Assembly (NCBI GenBank): GCA_015067025.1
Contig: SVNC01000010.1
Location: 1 to 64,000, forward strand
DNA length: 64,000 nt
Source of the DNA: Oscillospiraceae bacterium
GTDB lineage: Bacteria > Bacillota > Clostridia > Oscillospirales > Ruminococcaceae
Direction: 5' to 3'
Shown in pieces: positions 1 through 8,514 of the stretch (the first letter of the stretch is position 1; each line of letters opens with the position of its first letter). The notes beneath the pieces were generated by a model. It saw only the letters and a program-made list of their open reading frames with translations, made no database searches and was not told where the DNA came from. Position numbers and translations under genes: made by a program.

Positions 1-21
1 GGGTAAGGGGGTTGGGGGCTA

Positions 22-215
22 CAATGCCTACGGCAACCCTATAAACAACAATTTGTCTTGCATTTAACACGTGAACTCCTGCCGTTCATCAATCTCTGCA
101 TACAACAACCATATTAAAAGGCAGGAAATGCCCGCGGGTGCAACCCGCAAACAACAATTTATCGCTCACAACGATATACCCTTGCCGTTTCACCTGCTAC
201 GGCAAAGCAGAGTAT
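22..215. repeat. diverged tandem repeat of about 105 bp at the left edge
   Basis: Two copies of a loosely conserved unit can be seen. The string AAACAACAATTTGTC at 43-57 recurs as AAACAACAATTTATC at 149-163, and GCCGTT motifs near 82 and 184 keep the same spacing. A short perfect hairpin (GCGGGT-GCA-ACCCGC, 134-148) lies in the second copy. The 255 bases before the first gene hold no convincing coding sequence, so this is probably decayed intergenic repeat DNA. Its true extent cannot be judged because the window starts here. Confidence 0.35.
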
Positions 216-255
216 TGTAAAAGTCAGGAATCGTCAGCGGTGGTAGCACTCGATC

Positions 256-1233
256 TTAGCAGAATTCGTGTAACGTACTATGAACCTTTTCTCCATTCTT
301 TTCGGCTAAGGCTCTTTCAATATTCCATCTTAAATGTTCTTTGATATCATCCCAGCCGTCAAAGGAAAGCCCGAAAACTCTTTCCATTTTTGAAACGTTG
401 TAATAATAATGCTCGCCCTCTTCGTCTGTAGCTATGATATTGCTCTTTGACAAAGGCATCATTTCCTTTGCCGCTAAAGCTATATCATACCATGAGATAA
501 AGTTTCTGCCAAGAGCAAAGAACACTTCTTCATTAAGATCGCTTTCCACAAGATTAACGTAAAGCTGAGCAATCTGTGCTGATGATAAGAACTGAGTACC
601 GTCATTTCTTGAGAAGGATAGATCCTTGTCGTTTACAATAGCCTCAGCGATGTTTTTAAATCTCGTATCAGACTGAGAAGCACCACTGGGTACGGCAGGA
701 TTTGAAAAAGTATATCCTGGACGGATGATATTGCGATGCATTTTTACCTTTTCACCATAACCGCCCTGCTTACTGTAATACTGACGGAAACCTAAGATAT
801 ACATTTCGCTTGACGCCTTTGTAGAGCCGTAAAGGTCTGTAGGTACACGAAGAGCAGTTTCCTCGTCCATTCCGTTTCTGAGATCACCCGTTGCCGCTGT
901 TGAGCTGGTGTAGATAAAATTCTTTACTCCCGCTTTTTCTGATACGTCAAGTAAGAATGCCGTTACCTTCGTATCGTTTTCCATCATAGAAACGGGATCG
1001 TTTCCCCAGCCCAGTGCTATATGAATTACCGCATCACAGCCCTTTACCGCTTCTTCAAGCACGTCAAAATCGAGAATATTTCCTTTTACAAGAGTTACGT
1101 TCTCCATATTCTTGTATGCGGGAATACGGTCGGGTGTACGGGTAAGAAGCTTTAAGCTATGTCCTTTTTCAAGTAACGCCTTTATTACGTACTGTCCGAT
1201 ATTGCCTGTGCCGCCTGTTAAAAAAATCTTCAT
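256..1233 (-). CDS. NAD(P)-dependent epimerase/dehydratase (extended SDR)
   Basis: A 325-residue extended short-chain dehydrogenase/reductase, the usual length for sugar epimerases and dehydratases. The Rossmann nucleotide-binding motif TGGTGNIG is at residues 6-13, a TSS active-site strand near 109-111, and the YxxxK catalytic pair (YGSTK) at 135-139. The substrate is unknown: the gene stands alone, far from the sugar-nucleotide genes of this window, and its C-terminus has no distinctive signature. The ATG is preceded by an AAAGGA ribosome site. UDP-hexose epimerase and hydroxysteroid or aldehyde reductase-like functions are all possible. Confidence 0.85.
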   Translation of the reverse strand: MKIFLTGGTGNIGQYVIKALLEKGHSLKLLTRTPDRIPAYKNMENVTLVKGNILDFDVLEEAVKGCDAVIHIALGWGNDPVSMMENDTKVTAFLLDVSEKAGVKNFIYTSSTAATGDLRNGMDEETALRVPTDLYGSTKASSEMYILGFRQYYSKQGGYGEKVKMHRNIIRPGYTFSNPAVPSGASQSDTRFKNIAEAIVNDKDLSFSRNDGTQFLSSAQIAQLYVNLVESDLNEEVFFALGRNFISWYDIALAAKEMMPLSKSNIIATDEEGEHYYYNVSKMERVFGLSFDGWDDIKEHLRWNIERALAEKNGEKVHSTLHEFC

Positions 1234-1394
1234 ACTAATTTGTCCTTTCAGAAAAATATAAATACGTTGTCAAAGTGTTTTCAGAATCTGTTTATAAAAA
1301 TATTTTGTCGTTGTTACAGTATTCTCTTTTTTCTGATTTTACCACAGAAAATGTAATAATTCAATAATCAGAACGAATTACGGCATTATAATCC

Positions 1395-1427
1395 TATAAA
1401 AAGAGAAGAGCCGTTAATGGCTCTTCT
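1395..1427 (-). terminator. intrinsic terminator of the exchanger gene
   Basis: A perfect 9-bp stem (AGAAGAGCC / GGCTCTTCT, 1404-1427, loop of six) lies just after the stop of the minus-strand exchanger gene. On the minus strand it is followed by a T-rich tail (TCTTTTTAT). Confidence 0.8.
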
Positions 1428-1443
1428 GAAATTACTATTCAAT

Positions 1444-2418
1444 TTACGCTACCGGAACTGCCTGACCTGAAAAACAGATAAGATATACCGTATATCCCAC
1501 GTATAATGCAAGGAAACTTACACCGACAACTCTGTTTATCTTCTTTGTAGTAACACAGACAATAAAAAGGTATATGGTTATTCCAAGCAGAATGAGCATA
1601 TCTATAATGCTGTTTGACGCAACGTTTATAGGCTTAATAATAGACGTTGCACCTAAGATGAGCAGAACGTTGAAGATGTTTGAGCCTACGATATTACCAA
1701 GTGCTATATCACTGCTACCTTTCTTTGCGGCAACAACTGAGGTTACCAGCTCAGGCAGTGACGTACCCAGAGCAACGACTGTAAGACCGATAATTGCCTC
1801 ACTTATACCGCAGGCTGCGGCAATCTTTTTTGCCGCTTCTACCGACAGATTACCACCAAGTACGATAACTGCCGCACCACCTATAGTATACAGAATGCTC
1901 TGCCACCAAGGAAGAATTTTTATCTTACTTTCACCTTCTGCCGCACCTGATTTTCTGTAAGCTATTGCCGCTCTTACCGTGAGGAACAGATAAAGTGCAA
2001 AAATAGCTATAAATATGAGTCCTGCGGCTAGTCCGATCTGATTATCGAAAACAATCGCAATAACGGGTAATAATACCGCCGTAAGCAAAAGTGCAGGGAA
2101 ATCTCTTTTAAACATACTCTTATCAACTATTATAGGAACGATAACTGCACTAAGACCGAGTATAACTAAGATATTTATAATATTAGAGCCTACCGCATTA
2201 CCCACGGCAATATCGCTTGACCCGCCAAGTGCCGCCGAAATACTTACCGCAAGCTCAGGGGCGCTCGTACCCATTGCAACAATAGTAAGTCCGACAATAA
2301 TATCAGGTATCTGTAGCTTTCTTGCTATAGAGCCGCTACCCTCAACAAAGAAATCTGCACCCTTTATAAGCAGTGCAAAGCCGACTACAAGAAGTAGTAC
2401 CTGTAATAAAATATCCAT
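1444..2418 (-). CDS. calcium/sodium antiporter of the CaCA family (YrbG-like)
   Basis: A 324-residue polytopic inner-membrane exchanger. The two inverted halves typical of the family are visible, each with an alpha-repeat: GTSAPELA plus VGSNIINILVILG in the first half, GTSLPELV plus VGSNIFNVLLILG in the second. The acidic residues in the two PEL motifs form the cation site. It is expected to exchange Ca2+ (or another cation) for Na+ or H+. It is monocistronic, with its own terminator, and divergent from the antiporter gene that follows. The start has a good AAGGAG ribosome site. Confidence 0.93.
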   Translation of the reverse strand: MDILLQVLLLVVGFALLIKGADFFVEGSGSIARKLQIPDIIVGLTIVAMGTSAPELAVSISAALGGSSDIAVGNAVGSNIINILVILGLSAVIVPIIVDKSMFKRDFPALLLTAVLLPVIAIVFDNQIGLAAGLIFIAIFALYLFLTVRAAIAYRKSGAAEGESKIKILPWWQSILYTIGGAAVIVLGGNLSVEAAKKIAAACGISEAIIGLTVVALGTSLPELVTSVVAAKKGSSDIALGNIVGSNIFNVLLILGATSIIKPINVASNSIIDMLILLGITIYLFIVCVTTKKINRVVGVSFLALYVGYTVYLICFSGQAVPVA

Positions 2419-2633
2419 GAAATTTCTCCTTTTTCGATTGTTATGAAATAAATTTCAAAATACATAGGATATTATAACACAGGAGAAAAATTTTTACAAG
2501 CACTTTATTCAGATTAGCAGAAAAATAAATAAACCCGGCACAATAAAAGTACACAAAAGATATCGCCTTATTTTGTTAAAATTGTTCACCCGAACAAATT
2601 TTTAAGATATCCCGTTTTTTGCCTCAATTCCGC

Positions 2634-2662
2634 TTGAAACGATGGTTTTTATATGCTAATAT
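2634..2662 (+). promoter_or_regulatory. sigma-A-type promoter of the antiporter gene
   Basis: TTGAAA at 2634-2639 and TAATAT at 2657-2662 are separated by exactly 17 bp. The predicted transcript starts near 2669. This places an in-frame TTG at 2619 upstream of the promoter and so fixes translation start at the ATG at 2697. Confidence 0.65.
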
Positions 2663-2696
2663 ATGTATTCGGAAAGAAATTAACGAAGGTGAAAAT

Positions 2697-4070
2697 ATGG
2701 AATTCAACGTAATGATAATATTATACGACTGTGCAGTGATACTCCTTATGACAAAGCTACTGGGTATGTTCACAAGAAAACTGGGACTTCCTCAGGTCGT
2801 TGGTATGATAATAGCAGGTATACTTATCGGTCCTGCAATATTCAGCCAGCTTGACTTAGGTGGCTTCAAGGGACTTATAAATCCCGGTGAAATTGAAAAA
2901 GAGGTGCTCCACAGCTTTTCGCAGATAGGTGTTATATTCATTCTCTTTTCAAGCGGTCTTGAAACAGATTTCAGAGAGCTTAAGAAAAGCGGTGCAGCGG
3001 CAACGGCAATAGCCGCGGCAGGTGTTATCGTTCCTATTGCGTTAGGTACATTAGGTGCTCTTATGTTTATGGGCGGTATCGGAGAAATAACAAACCCCGA
3101 CAAACTGATGAACGCTATTTTCGTTGGATGTATCCTTTCCGCTACAAGCGTTGGTATAACGGTAGAAACGCTCAGAGAGCTGGGCAAGCTCAATACAAGA
3201 ATAGGTACCGTTATTTTAAGTGCCGCAATCATTGATGACGTGCTTGGTATCATCGCACTCAGCGTTGTTACAGGTATTGGCGGCGGCGGAAACGTCGGTA
3301 TCACACTTTTAAAGGCTTTAGGTTTTTTCGTGTTCACGATAGGCGTAGGGCTTCTTATGAGAATACTGTTCAAGAACCTTGTAAAACATTACCCCCACAA
3401 GAGAAGAACGGGTATATTTGCTCTTGTTATGTGCTTTACCTTTGCCTTCTGTGCAGAGGAGTTGTTTGGTATCGCCGCAATCACAGGTGCATTTATGGCA
3501 GGTCTTATGCTGAGCGGTATGGATGAAGCTCCTATCCTTGACCGTAAGGTAGTAGTCAGCGGATATATGATATTCACCCCCATCTTCTTTGCTTATATAG
3601 GAATAAGTGCAGACTTCTCAAACTTCGACATAGCGGGACTTATGTTTGCTATAGCCTTTGTAGTGATAGGAATTATAGGAAAGATAGCAGGCTGCTCTCT
3701 TACTGCAAGAGCCTTTAAATATAAGGGTAAAGAAAGTCTTGCGGCAGGCTTTGGTATGATAGCAAGAGGCGAGGTCGCTTTAGCTGTCTATGCAGCAGGC
3801 AAGGGTCTTATATATTATGATGAAAGCGGAGCACTTGCAGGTATTGATCCTCTTGTAGCGACTATCTTCCTTATCATAATCACATCTATCCTCTGCCCTG
3901 TTTTCTTAAAGCTTACCTTCAAATCACATCACAGCGAGGAATTACCTCACACCCACCGACTTAAACCCAAAACCTTCTCTCTTGAAGCTATGGAAGCTCA
4001 CCTTGACGCCCATCAGCTTGTAACGGAAAACGAATGTAAAGGATGCGGAAAATGCTCAGAAGAAAAATAA
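2697..4070 (+). CDS. CPA2-type cation:proton antiporter with a cysteine-rich tail
   Basis: A 457-residue membrane protein of the monovalent cation:proton antiporter-2 (Kef/NapA-like) family, with about twelve hydrophobic segments. It has the family hallmarks: an early GLPQVVGMIIAGILIGP-type segment, LSATSVGITVETL, and an AIIDDVLGI motif whose paired aspartates are the expected proton/cation site. I chose the ATG at 2697 because it has a GAAGGTGAA ribosome site and lies below a promoter. Oddly, the cytoplasmic C-terminus ends in CKGCGKC (Cys447, 450, 453), a CxxCxxC pattern resembling half a ferredoxin cluster site. It overlaps the rhodanese gene by 19 bp, so the two are probably co-translated. 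Confidence 0.92.
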   Translation: MEFNVMIILYDCAVILLMTKLLGMFTRKLGLPQVVGMIIAGILIGPAIFSQLDLGGFKGLINPGEIEKEVLHSFSQIGVIFILFSSGLETDFRELKKSGAAATAIAAAGVIVPIALGTLGALMFMGGIGEITNPDKLMNAIFVGCILSATSVGITVETLRELGKLNTRIGTVILSAAIIDDVLGIIALSVVTGIGGGGNVGITLLKALGFFVFTIGVGLLMRILFKNLVKHYPHKRRTGIFALVMCFTFAFCAEELFGIAAITGAFMAGLMLSGMDEAPILDRKVVVSGYMIFTPIFFAYIGISADFSNFDIAGLMFAIAFVVIGIIGKIAGCSLTARAFKYKGKESLAAGFGMIARGEVALAVYAAGKGLIYYDESGALAGIDPLVATIFLIIITSILCPVFLKLTFKSHHSEELPHTHRLKPKTFSLEAMEAHLDAHQLVTENECKGCGKCSEEK

Positions 4071-4474
4071 CCGCAATACTGATAACAATTATATCTTTAT
4101 TTCTTCTTTGCTCCTGTGCAGAAACATGCTCTTCCTCTGAAACGGAGATAGGTAAATTTACCGACGGCTATTATCAGATCACTCAGATAAAAGCGAAGGA
4201 GCTTATGGACAGTGAAGAAAACTACGTCATCCTTGACGTAAGAACTGAGGAAGAATATAAGGAACAGCATATCAAAAATGCTATCCTTATCCCTCATACC
4301 GAAATAGAGCAAAGAGCCGAAAAAGAGCTTACCGATAAAAATCAACTCATTTTCGTCTACTGCCGCAGCGGTAACAGAAGTAAAACTGCTTCAAAAATAC
4401 TTGCTCAGCTTGGCTATACCAACGTAATGGAATTCGGCGGTATAAACAGTTGGGCATATGGAACGGTAAAATAA
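4052..4474 (+). CDS. rhodanese-domain lipoprotein
   Basis: A 140-residue predicted lipoprotein: a basic N-terminus, hydrophobic core and the lipobox L-C-S-C with lipidated Cys22, followed by one rhodanese domain. The active loop CRSGNRS with catalytic Cys104 is intact, so persulfide or sulfurtransferase chemistry outside the membrane is likely. An upstream ATG at 4043 is possible, but the AAAGGA at 4038-4043 is correctly spaced only for 4052. Translation overlaps the antiporter gene. The shared operon with a protein ending in a CxxCxxC tail suggests a thiol- or sulfur-linked role, but that is inference. Confidence 0.88.
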   Translation: MLRRKITAILITIISLFLLCSCAETCSSSETEIGKFTDGYYQITQIKAKELMDSEENYVILDVRTEEEYKEQHIKNAILIPHTEIEQRAEKELTDKNQLIFVYCRSGNRSKTASKILAQLGYTNVMEFGGINSWAYGTVK

Positions 4475-4515
4475 AAAAATCCCACATCCGAAAGCCGTGC
4501 AGTAATAAAGAAGCA

Positions 4516-4549
4516 TAACCCGTGAAGAAATTCTTCGCGGGTTATTTTA
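4516..4549 (+). terminator. terminator of the antiporter-rhodanese operon
   Basis: An inverted repeat TAACCCG...CGGGTTA with inner GAAGAA/TTCTTC pairing (4516-4544) is followed by TTTTAA. It lies about 40 nt after the rhodanese stop. Confidence 0.7.
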
Positions 4550-4605
4550 ATGTCTAACAGATAAATCGGAGTTTATTGACATCAAATTCTTTTGGGTCTT
4601 GAGTG

Positions 4606-5379
4606 TTATTTTTCAACTATAAAAAACAATCGTGGGAAATCAAAAATTACTTTACCATTTTTCTTCAAAGGATAACTTTTTTCAATCTCTTCCATAATAT
4701 CTTTCTTAAATTCATCTTTCATTGAATCATCAATTTGAGAAAGATAAGGTCTTAAGCCTGTTCCCTCGTACCAAGACCAAATCGCCTTATGTGATGGAAG
4801 CACATGATGGTAAGTAGTCGTCCAAATATCAAATTCATCAGACAAATCAGAAATAACATTAAAGTACTCTTCAGCGCTACTCATAATATAATTCCTTTGA
4901 TGTTTAATAACGGCTTTCCATTTCTCACTAGTAACCACTTTACTAATCAGATGATGAATCGGCTCATCAAAATTGCAAGGAATCTGAACAGCCATAATTC
5001 CATTGTCATTCAAGAGTTTATAAAGATTTACGATAGTCTTAAACTGATTAGGAAGCCACTGAAGACAAGCATTTGAAAAGATTAAATCAAATTTTTGACT
5101 AGTTTCCTCTGTAAACACATCTACATCCCACTGCTCAAATGTTATATCAGTATAATCCTTCTTTGCTCTTTCTATCATGTCAGCAGAAAAATCAATGCCT
5201 AGTATATCTGCATTTGGAAATATATTCTTTATTACAACAGTGCTGTTTCCAGGACCACATCCAACATCAAGAACTGATGACACATTTCGCCCTTCAACTC
5301 GTCTGACCAAATCAATCGCTGGCTGTGTTCTCTCTTTCTCAAACCTCAAATACTTTTCAGAATCCCACTTATTCTCCAT
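4606..5379 (-). CDS. SAM-dependent methyltransferase, trans-aconitate methyltransferase-like
   Basis: A 257-residue class I methyltransferase. The glycine-rich SAM-binding motif VLDVGCGPGNSTV is at about residues 36-48, an acidic ribose-binding motif DILGIDFSADMI follows, and then a post-I segment FSNACLQWLPN. The length, the WDSEKYLRFEKERTQPA start and this pattern resemble trans-aconitate 2-methyltransferase (Tam), but the substrate is uncertain. The start is supported by AGGAGGATT. The gene stands alone, looks more AT-rich than its neighbours and lies between inverted repeats, so horizontal acquisition is plausible. Confidence 0.85.
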   Translation of the reverse strand: MENKWDSEKYLRFEKERTQPAIDLVRRVEGRNVSSVLDVGCGPGNSTVVIKNIFPNADILGIDFSADMIERAKKDYTDITFEQWDVDVFTEETSQKFDLIFSNACLQWLPNQFKTIVNLYKLLNDNGIMAVQIPCNFDEPIHHLISKVVTSEKWKAVIKHQRNYIMSSAEEYFNVISDLSDEFDIWTTTYHHVLPSHKAIWSWYEGTGLRPYLSQIDDSMKDEFKKDIMEEIEKSYPLKKNGKVIFDFPRLFFIVEK

Positions 5380-5481
5380 CTACGAATCCTCCTATCCGAA
5401 TCTCATTTTGTTTTGCCAAATTATTATCGCTGAATTAATTATAACAAACATATCATAAATAGTCAACGTCATAAGCAACGC

Positions 5482-5518
5482 AAAGCCACTTTTGACATCA
5501 ACACCAAAAGTGGCTTTT
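5482..5518. terminator. bidirectional hairpin between flotillin and methyltransferase genes
   Basis: A perfect 12-bp stem AAAGCCACTTTT / AAAAGTGGCTTT (5482-5493 with 5506-5517) with a 12-nt loop lies after the flotillin stop on the minus strand. The T-tails are short in both directions, so its efficiency is uncertain. Confidence 0.6.
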
Positions 5519-5576
5519 AATACTTCTATACTACTATCGCACTAAAGGATGTGGGATATCTTTTTTCCTGTATAGA

Positions 5577-6959
5577 TTACTTATCAAGAGATGTGGGAGC
5601 GTCAATCTTTTCGCCTAAGAACTTAGGTAATTCCATGCCTGCCTGATTGAACATTTCCGCCATAGGAGGTACTGACTTCATCATGCCGCTGATAAAATCT
5701 GCTGTAGCAGTCTTACCTTCACCGTTGGAACCGCCGTCCCATACAGTAACCTTGTCGATCTTGATGTTCTTGATAGCTTCAACCTGAATACGCATAAGCT
5801 CTTCCATGTTGTTTGCAAGGATAAGCTTGATTGCACTGTCTGCGTTGCCGCCTGCAGCAGTAACGAGTTCTCTCATACCGTTTGCCTGCTTCATTAAGAT
5901 CTCCTGTGCACCGAGCGCCTGAGCTTCCATCTTTGCATATAAAGCGTCAGCTTCACCCTTTGCGGTACGACGTGCAACTTCTGCCTGTGCTTCCGCTTCA
6001 ATGACTGCCTGTTCCTTAGCGATGTTAGCCTTAACGATAACGTCAGCTTGCTGAGTTGCAGTTTCGAGCTGTGCACGGGTTTCTTCTGCCATTTTCTGAG
6101 CTATGTAAGCTTCTTCCTTAGCCTTTGCAGCCTGAACAGCTTCTGCGGCTGTAGCGATACGCATAGCTTCCGCTTCTTTTTCTCTTCTTAAAGCTTCTGA
6201 CTGAGCAACTTCGATCTTAGATTCGTTTTCACCACGGATAGCAAGAGCGTTTGCAGCAGCAACCTGGATACGCTGGTCACGCTGTGCGTTAGCCTGACCG
6301 ATTTCACCGTCTCTATCCTGTTCAGCAACGGATTTCTTCGCATCGTTGATAGCCTTAGCAGCAGCTTCCTTACCAAGAGCCTCGATATATCCTGATTCGT
6401 CGTTGATGTCGGTTACGTTTACGTTGATAAGTCTTAAACCGATCTTCTTAAGTTCGATTTCTACGTTGTTTGATACAGCGAGAAGGAACTTATCACGGTC
6501 GTTATTGATTTCTTCGATTTCCATTGTAGCAACTACAAGACGGAGCTGACCGAATACGATATCCTTAGCAAGTTCCTGGATCTCGTTCATACGAAGACCT
6601 AAAAGTCTTTCTGCAGCATTCTGCATTACACCGGGTTCTGTTGAGATACCTACTGTAAATCTTGAAGGTACGTCGATACGGATGTTCTGCTTTGAAAGTG
6701 CGTTCTTAAGGTCAACGTTGATTGACATAGGTGTAAGGTCCATAAACTGATAGGACTGGATGATAGGCATAATGAACGCCGCACCACCGTGGATACACTT
6801 AGCACTTCTTGCCTGACCGCTGGAATCGCTGCCAACCTTACCGTAGATAACGAGTATCTTATCGGAAGGACACTTGCGATAACGGGAAAGAATTCCCATA
6901 AATAATGCGAAGAGTATGATCACACCTACGCAAATTCCAACTAAAATTTCTGGTGCCAT
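5577..6959 (-). CDS. flotillin-family membrane scaffold protein (SPFH domain)
   Basis: A 460-residue flotillin/YqiK-type protein. It has an N-terminal membrane anchor (about residues 5-23), an SPFH domain to about 190 (ending near the ELKKIGLRLINVNVTDI segment), a long Ala/Glu/Lys-rich coiled coil from about 200 to 360, and a C-terminal segment with GMRELVTAAGG and a proline-rich end. Flotillins organise ordered membrane microdomains and oligomerise through the coiled coil. It directly follows an NfeD-like gene (30-nt gap), the classic partner pair (YuaF-YuaG in Bacillus). The ribosome site is AGGAGG. Confidence 0.93.
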   Translation of the reverse strand: MAPEILVGICVGVIILFALFMGILSRYRKCPSDKILVIYGKVGSDSSGQARSAKCIHGGAAFIMPIIQSYQFMDLTPMSINVDLKNALSKQNIRIDVPSRFTVGISTEPGVMQNAAERLLGLRMNEIQELAKDIVFGQLRLVVATMEIEEINNDRDKFLLAVSNNVEIELKKIGLRLINVNVTDINDESGYIEALGKEAAAKAINDAKKSVAEQDRDGEIGQANAQRDQRIQVAAANALAIRGENESKIEVAQSEALRREKEAEAMRIATAAEAVQAAKAKEEAYIAQKMAEETRAQLETATQQADVIVKANIAKEQAVIEAEAQAEVARRTAKGEADALYAKMEAQALGAQEILMKQANGMRELVTAAGGNADSAIKLILANNMEELMRIQVEAIKNIKIDKVTVWDGGSNGEGKTATADFISGMMKSVPPMAEMFNQAGMELPKFLGEKIDAPTSLDK

Positions 6960-6989
6960 TTGTTATTTCCTCCTGAATAAAAAAGTTTA

Positions 6990-7643
6990 TTAATCATCTA
7001 TTTCAACCACCACAGCATCGCCTCTGATGTCAATAATGCGTACAGAAGTATTTGTGGGGATTGTTTCTGCTTCGTCTGTTATTGCTGTAAATTCCTTGAA
7101 CATTTCTCCTACAGCAACGTTTACCTTACCTTGGCCCTTGCTCTTTGCAGGAACAGGAATATATACGGTAGCCTTTGCACCTAAAAGGTTTCTGATATCA
7201 ACAGTACCATTCTGTGCAAGCTTTCCTGTAAGCTGGATTATCTTTGCTACACCGACCATTGCGGCAAAACCGAGTACGATCGAGATAAGTATCGCAATCG
7301 CTATATGTAAGCCGAGAACCGTACATATAACGCCACTCCAGCCGAATACACAAAGGAAGGTCATAATTCCCTGCAACGTGAATATCTGCATTGCACCTAC
7401 GTCGTGAGCACAGCTACCATCCATCATTTCTGCGTGAGAAGCATCAGGAAGATCTGTTATGTCACCATCCACACCGGAAAGACCGCTTGTATCGCTGGGG
7501 TTCATATCTGCACCACCGCTGCAGTCATCACCCATACCTACCATAATAAGTATTGTCTGGATGATTATTACCAGTGTTGCAGGAATTGCTATACAGTAAA
7601 ATATCTGTAATACGAGTCCTAAAGAGTTCCACCATTCAAACAT
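6990..7643 (-). CDS. NfeD-like membrane protein (flotillin partner, YuaF type)
   Basis: A 217-residue protein with an N-terminal transmembrane helix (about 10-32), a loop rich in Asp/Gly/Ser and Cys, two further membrane helices (about 83-130), and a C-terminal beta-rich OB-fold domain (about 140-217) ending in a VRIIDIRGDAVVVEI-type strand. This is the short NfeD form lacking the ClpP-like protease. It normally accompanies flotillin and is thought to assist microdomain function. It sits between the lipoprotein gene and the flotillin gene in one operon. The start has an AAAGGG ribosome site. Confidence 0.88.
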   Translation of the reverse strand: MFEWWNSLGLVLQIFYCIAIPATLVIIIQTILIMVGMGDDCSGGADMNPSDTSGLSGVDGDITDLPDASHAEMMDGSCAHDVGAMQIFTLQGIMTFLCVFGWSGVICTVLGLHIAIAILISIVLGFAAMVGVAKIIQLTGKLAQNGTVDIRNLLGAKATVYIPVPAKSKGQGKVNVAVGEMFKEFTAITDEAETIPTNTSVRIIDIRGDAVVVEIDD

Positions 7644-7670
7644 AATAATTTCCCTTTCTTTTTTTAAAAC

Positions 7671-7688
7671 GTTTAACTGAAGTTAAAC
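7671..7688 (-). terminator. weak hairpin after the lipoprotein gene
   Basis: An 8-bp perfect inverted repeat GTTTAACT-GA-AGTTAAAC begins at the lipoprotein stop codon, with GTTTT following on the minus strand. It may partly terminate the transcript or stabilise the mRNA end before the NfeD and flotillin genes. Confidence 0.4.
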
Positions 7689-8284
7689 TATCTTGCATAA
7701 TAGCCCATTGTCAGCAGTATCAGGAAGTTTTCATCATCGATATTCCAGTTTTTATTCGTATATCTGAACTTTATCTCAAATCTGAAAGGTACCGATTTCA
7801 GATTTCCCTGTTCAATAACTGAGTCGATGTAGTCCATCTGCTTTGTGAAGTCATCCTTCAATTCGCTGTTGACTTTGTATTCAATCGTCTGATTGAGCTT
7901 TTCGAGATTTACTGACGTGAATATACCTGAAACTGTTGCAATTCTGTTTTCCTCGTCTACCTGCTCCTCTATGCTATCAAAGGTTACGTATTCTTTAAAG
8001 AGCTTGTAAAGAGTTTCAGAATATCTTTCTGTCCATTCCATCTGAAACTCAGTATCGGTTTCAGAAAAATATCTTTCTACACTATATGGTGCAAAGCTTC
8101 TGCAATATGAAGCGACCTCGGTATATTCCTTATCCTCGGTTAGCTCCATCACCTTATAGAAGATTTCCTTGGGGCTGAGCTTCTCTACAATTTCTTCTTC
8201 CTTATTACATCCACTGAATGTAAATACGGTAAGAAGTAAAGCAACCGATAATACTGTGCTTATTATTCTTTTTATAATAGTCAA
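7688..8284 (-). CDS. putative lipoprotein of unknown function
   Basis: A 198-residue predicted lipoprotein. After a basic start and a hydrophobic core, the lipobox FSGC places the lipidated cysteine at residue 26, followed by an acidic linker (NKEEEIVEK). The rest is mixed alpha/beta, and I recognise no domain. A longer reading starting with TTG at 8305 is open, but the GAAAGGAAAG ribosome site fits the TTG at 8284. It is first in an operon with NfeD-like and flotillin genes, so it may be a surface component of that microdomain system. The promoter has a palindrome at its start site (8349-8364). Confidence 0.75.
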   Translation of the reverse strand: MTIIKRIISTVLSVALLLTVFTFSGCNKEEEIVEKLSPKEIFYKVMELTEDKEYTEVASYCRSFAPYSVERYFSETDTEFQMEWTERYSETLYKLFKEYVTFDSIEEQVDEENRIATVSGIFTSVNLEKLNQTIEYKVNSELKDDFTKQMDYIDSVIEQGNLKSVPFRFEIKFRYTNKNWNIDDENFLILLTMGYYAR

Positions 8285-8348
8285 CGTGACTTTCCTTTCG
8301 ATCAAGGCTTGCTTAATATTTTCTGCAAACCTGTGTGAAATTTAGATT

Positions 8349-8364
8349 GTAAATTTAATTTACC
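8349..8364 (-). promoter_or_regulatory. palindromic candidate operator at the lipoprotein operon start
   Basis: GTAAATTTAATTTAC is a perfect 6-bp inverted repeat with a 3-bp centre. It lies 4 bp downstream of the -10 box of the minus-strand promoter, over the expected transcription start. It resembles the palindrome at 8556-8572 in front of the divergent regulator gene. Confidence 0.5.
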
Positions 8365-8367
8365 TTA

Positions 8368-8395
8368 ATTATACCACTTTTGAACGAAATGTCAA
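8368..8395 (-). promoter_or_regulatory. sigma-A promoter of the lipoprotein-NfeD-flotillin operon
   Basis: On the minus strand TTGACA (8395-8390) and TATAAT (8373-8368) are both perfect consensus boxes, separated by 16 bp. The leader to the TTG start is about 75 nt. The 372-bp gap between this operon and the regulator gene holds this promoter, the divergent promoter and two palindromes. I see no gene in it. Confidence 0.75.
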
Positions 8396-8514
8396 TACAT
8401 AAAACCATAAAAATGTAAATTCGTCATAATGCATAATTTTCATTATCGTTTTTGTGCATATGGTAGAAAACAAGGGTTTTTGTGGCATTTTTGCGTAATT
8501 TTTAAAAAAACATC

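Larger units (their letters stand above)
4479..5557. repeat. 11-bp inverted repeats flanking the methyltransferase gene
   Basis: ATCCCACATCC at 4479-4489 and its perfect reverse complement GGATGTGGGAT at 5547-5557 bracket the methyltransferase gene. Each is next to a poly-A/poly-T run (AAAAAA before the first, TTTTTT after the second). This could be the footprint of an inserted cassette, or two related terminator arms. No transposase or target duplication is visible. Confidence 0.4.

Noticed and set aside
2619-2696. 26-codon N-terminal extension of the antiporter
   Set aside because: It begins at TTG upstream of the predicted promoter; the ATG at 2697 has the ribosome site.
2792-3373. 193-codon open frame on the minus strand inside the antiporter gene
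   Set aside because: It is the antisense shadow of the hydrophobic antiporter coding sequence, rich in Pro/Ile/Ser as expected for such a shadow.
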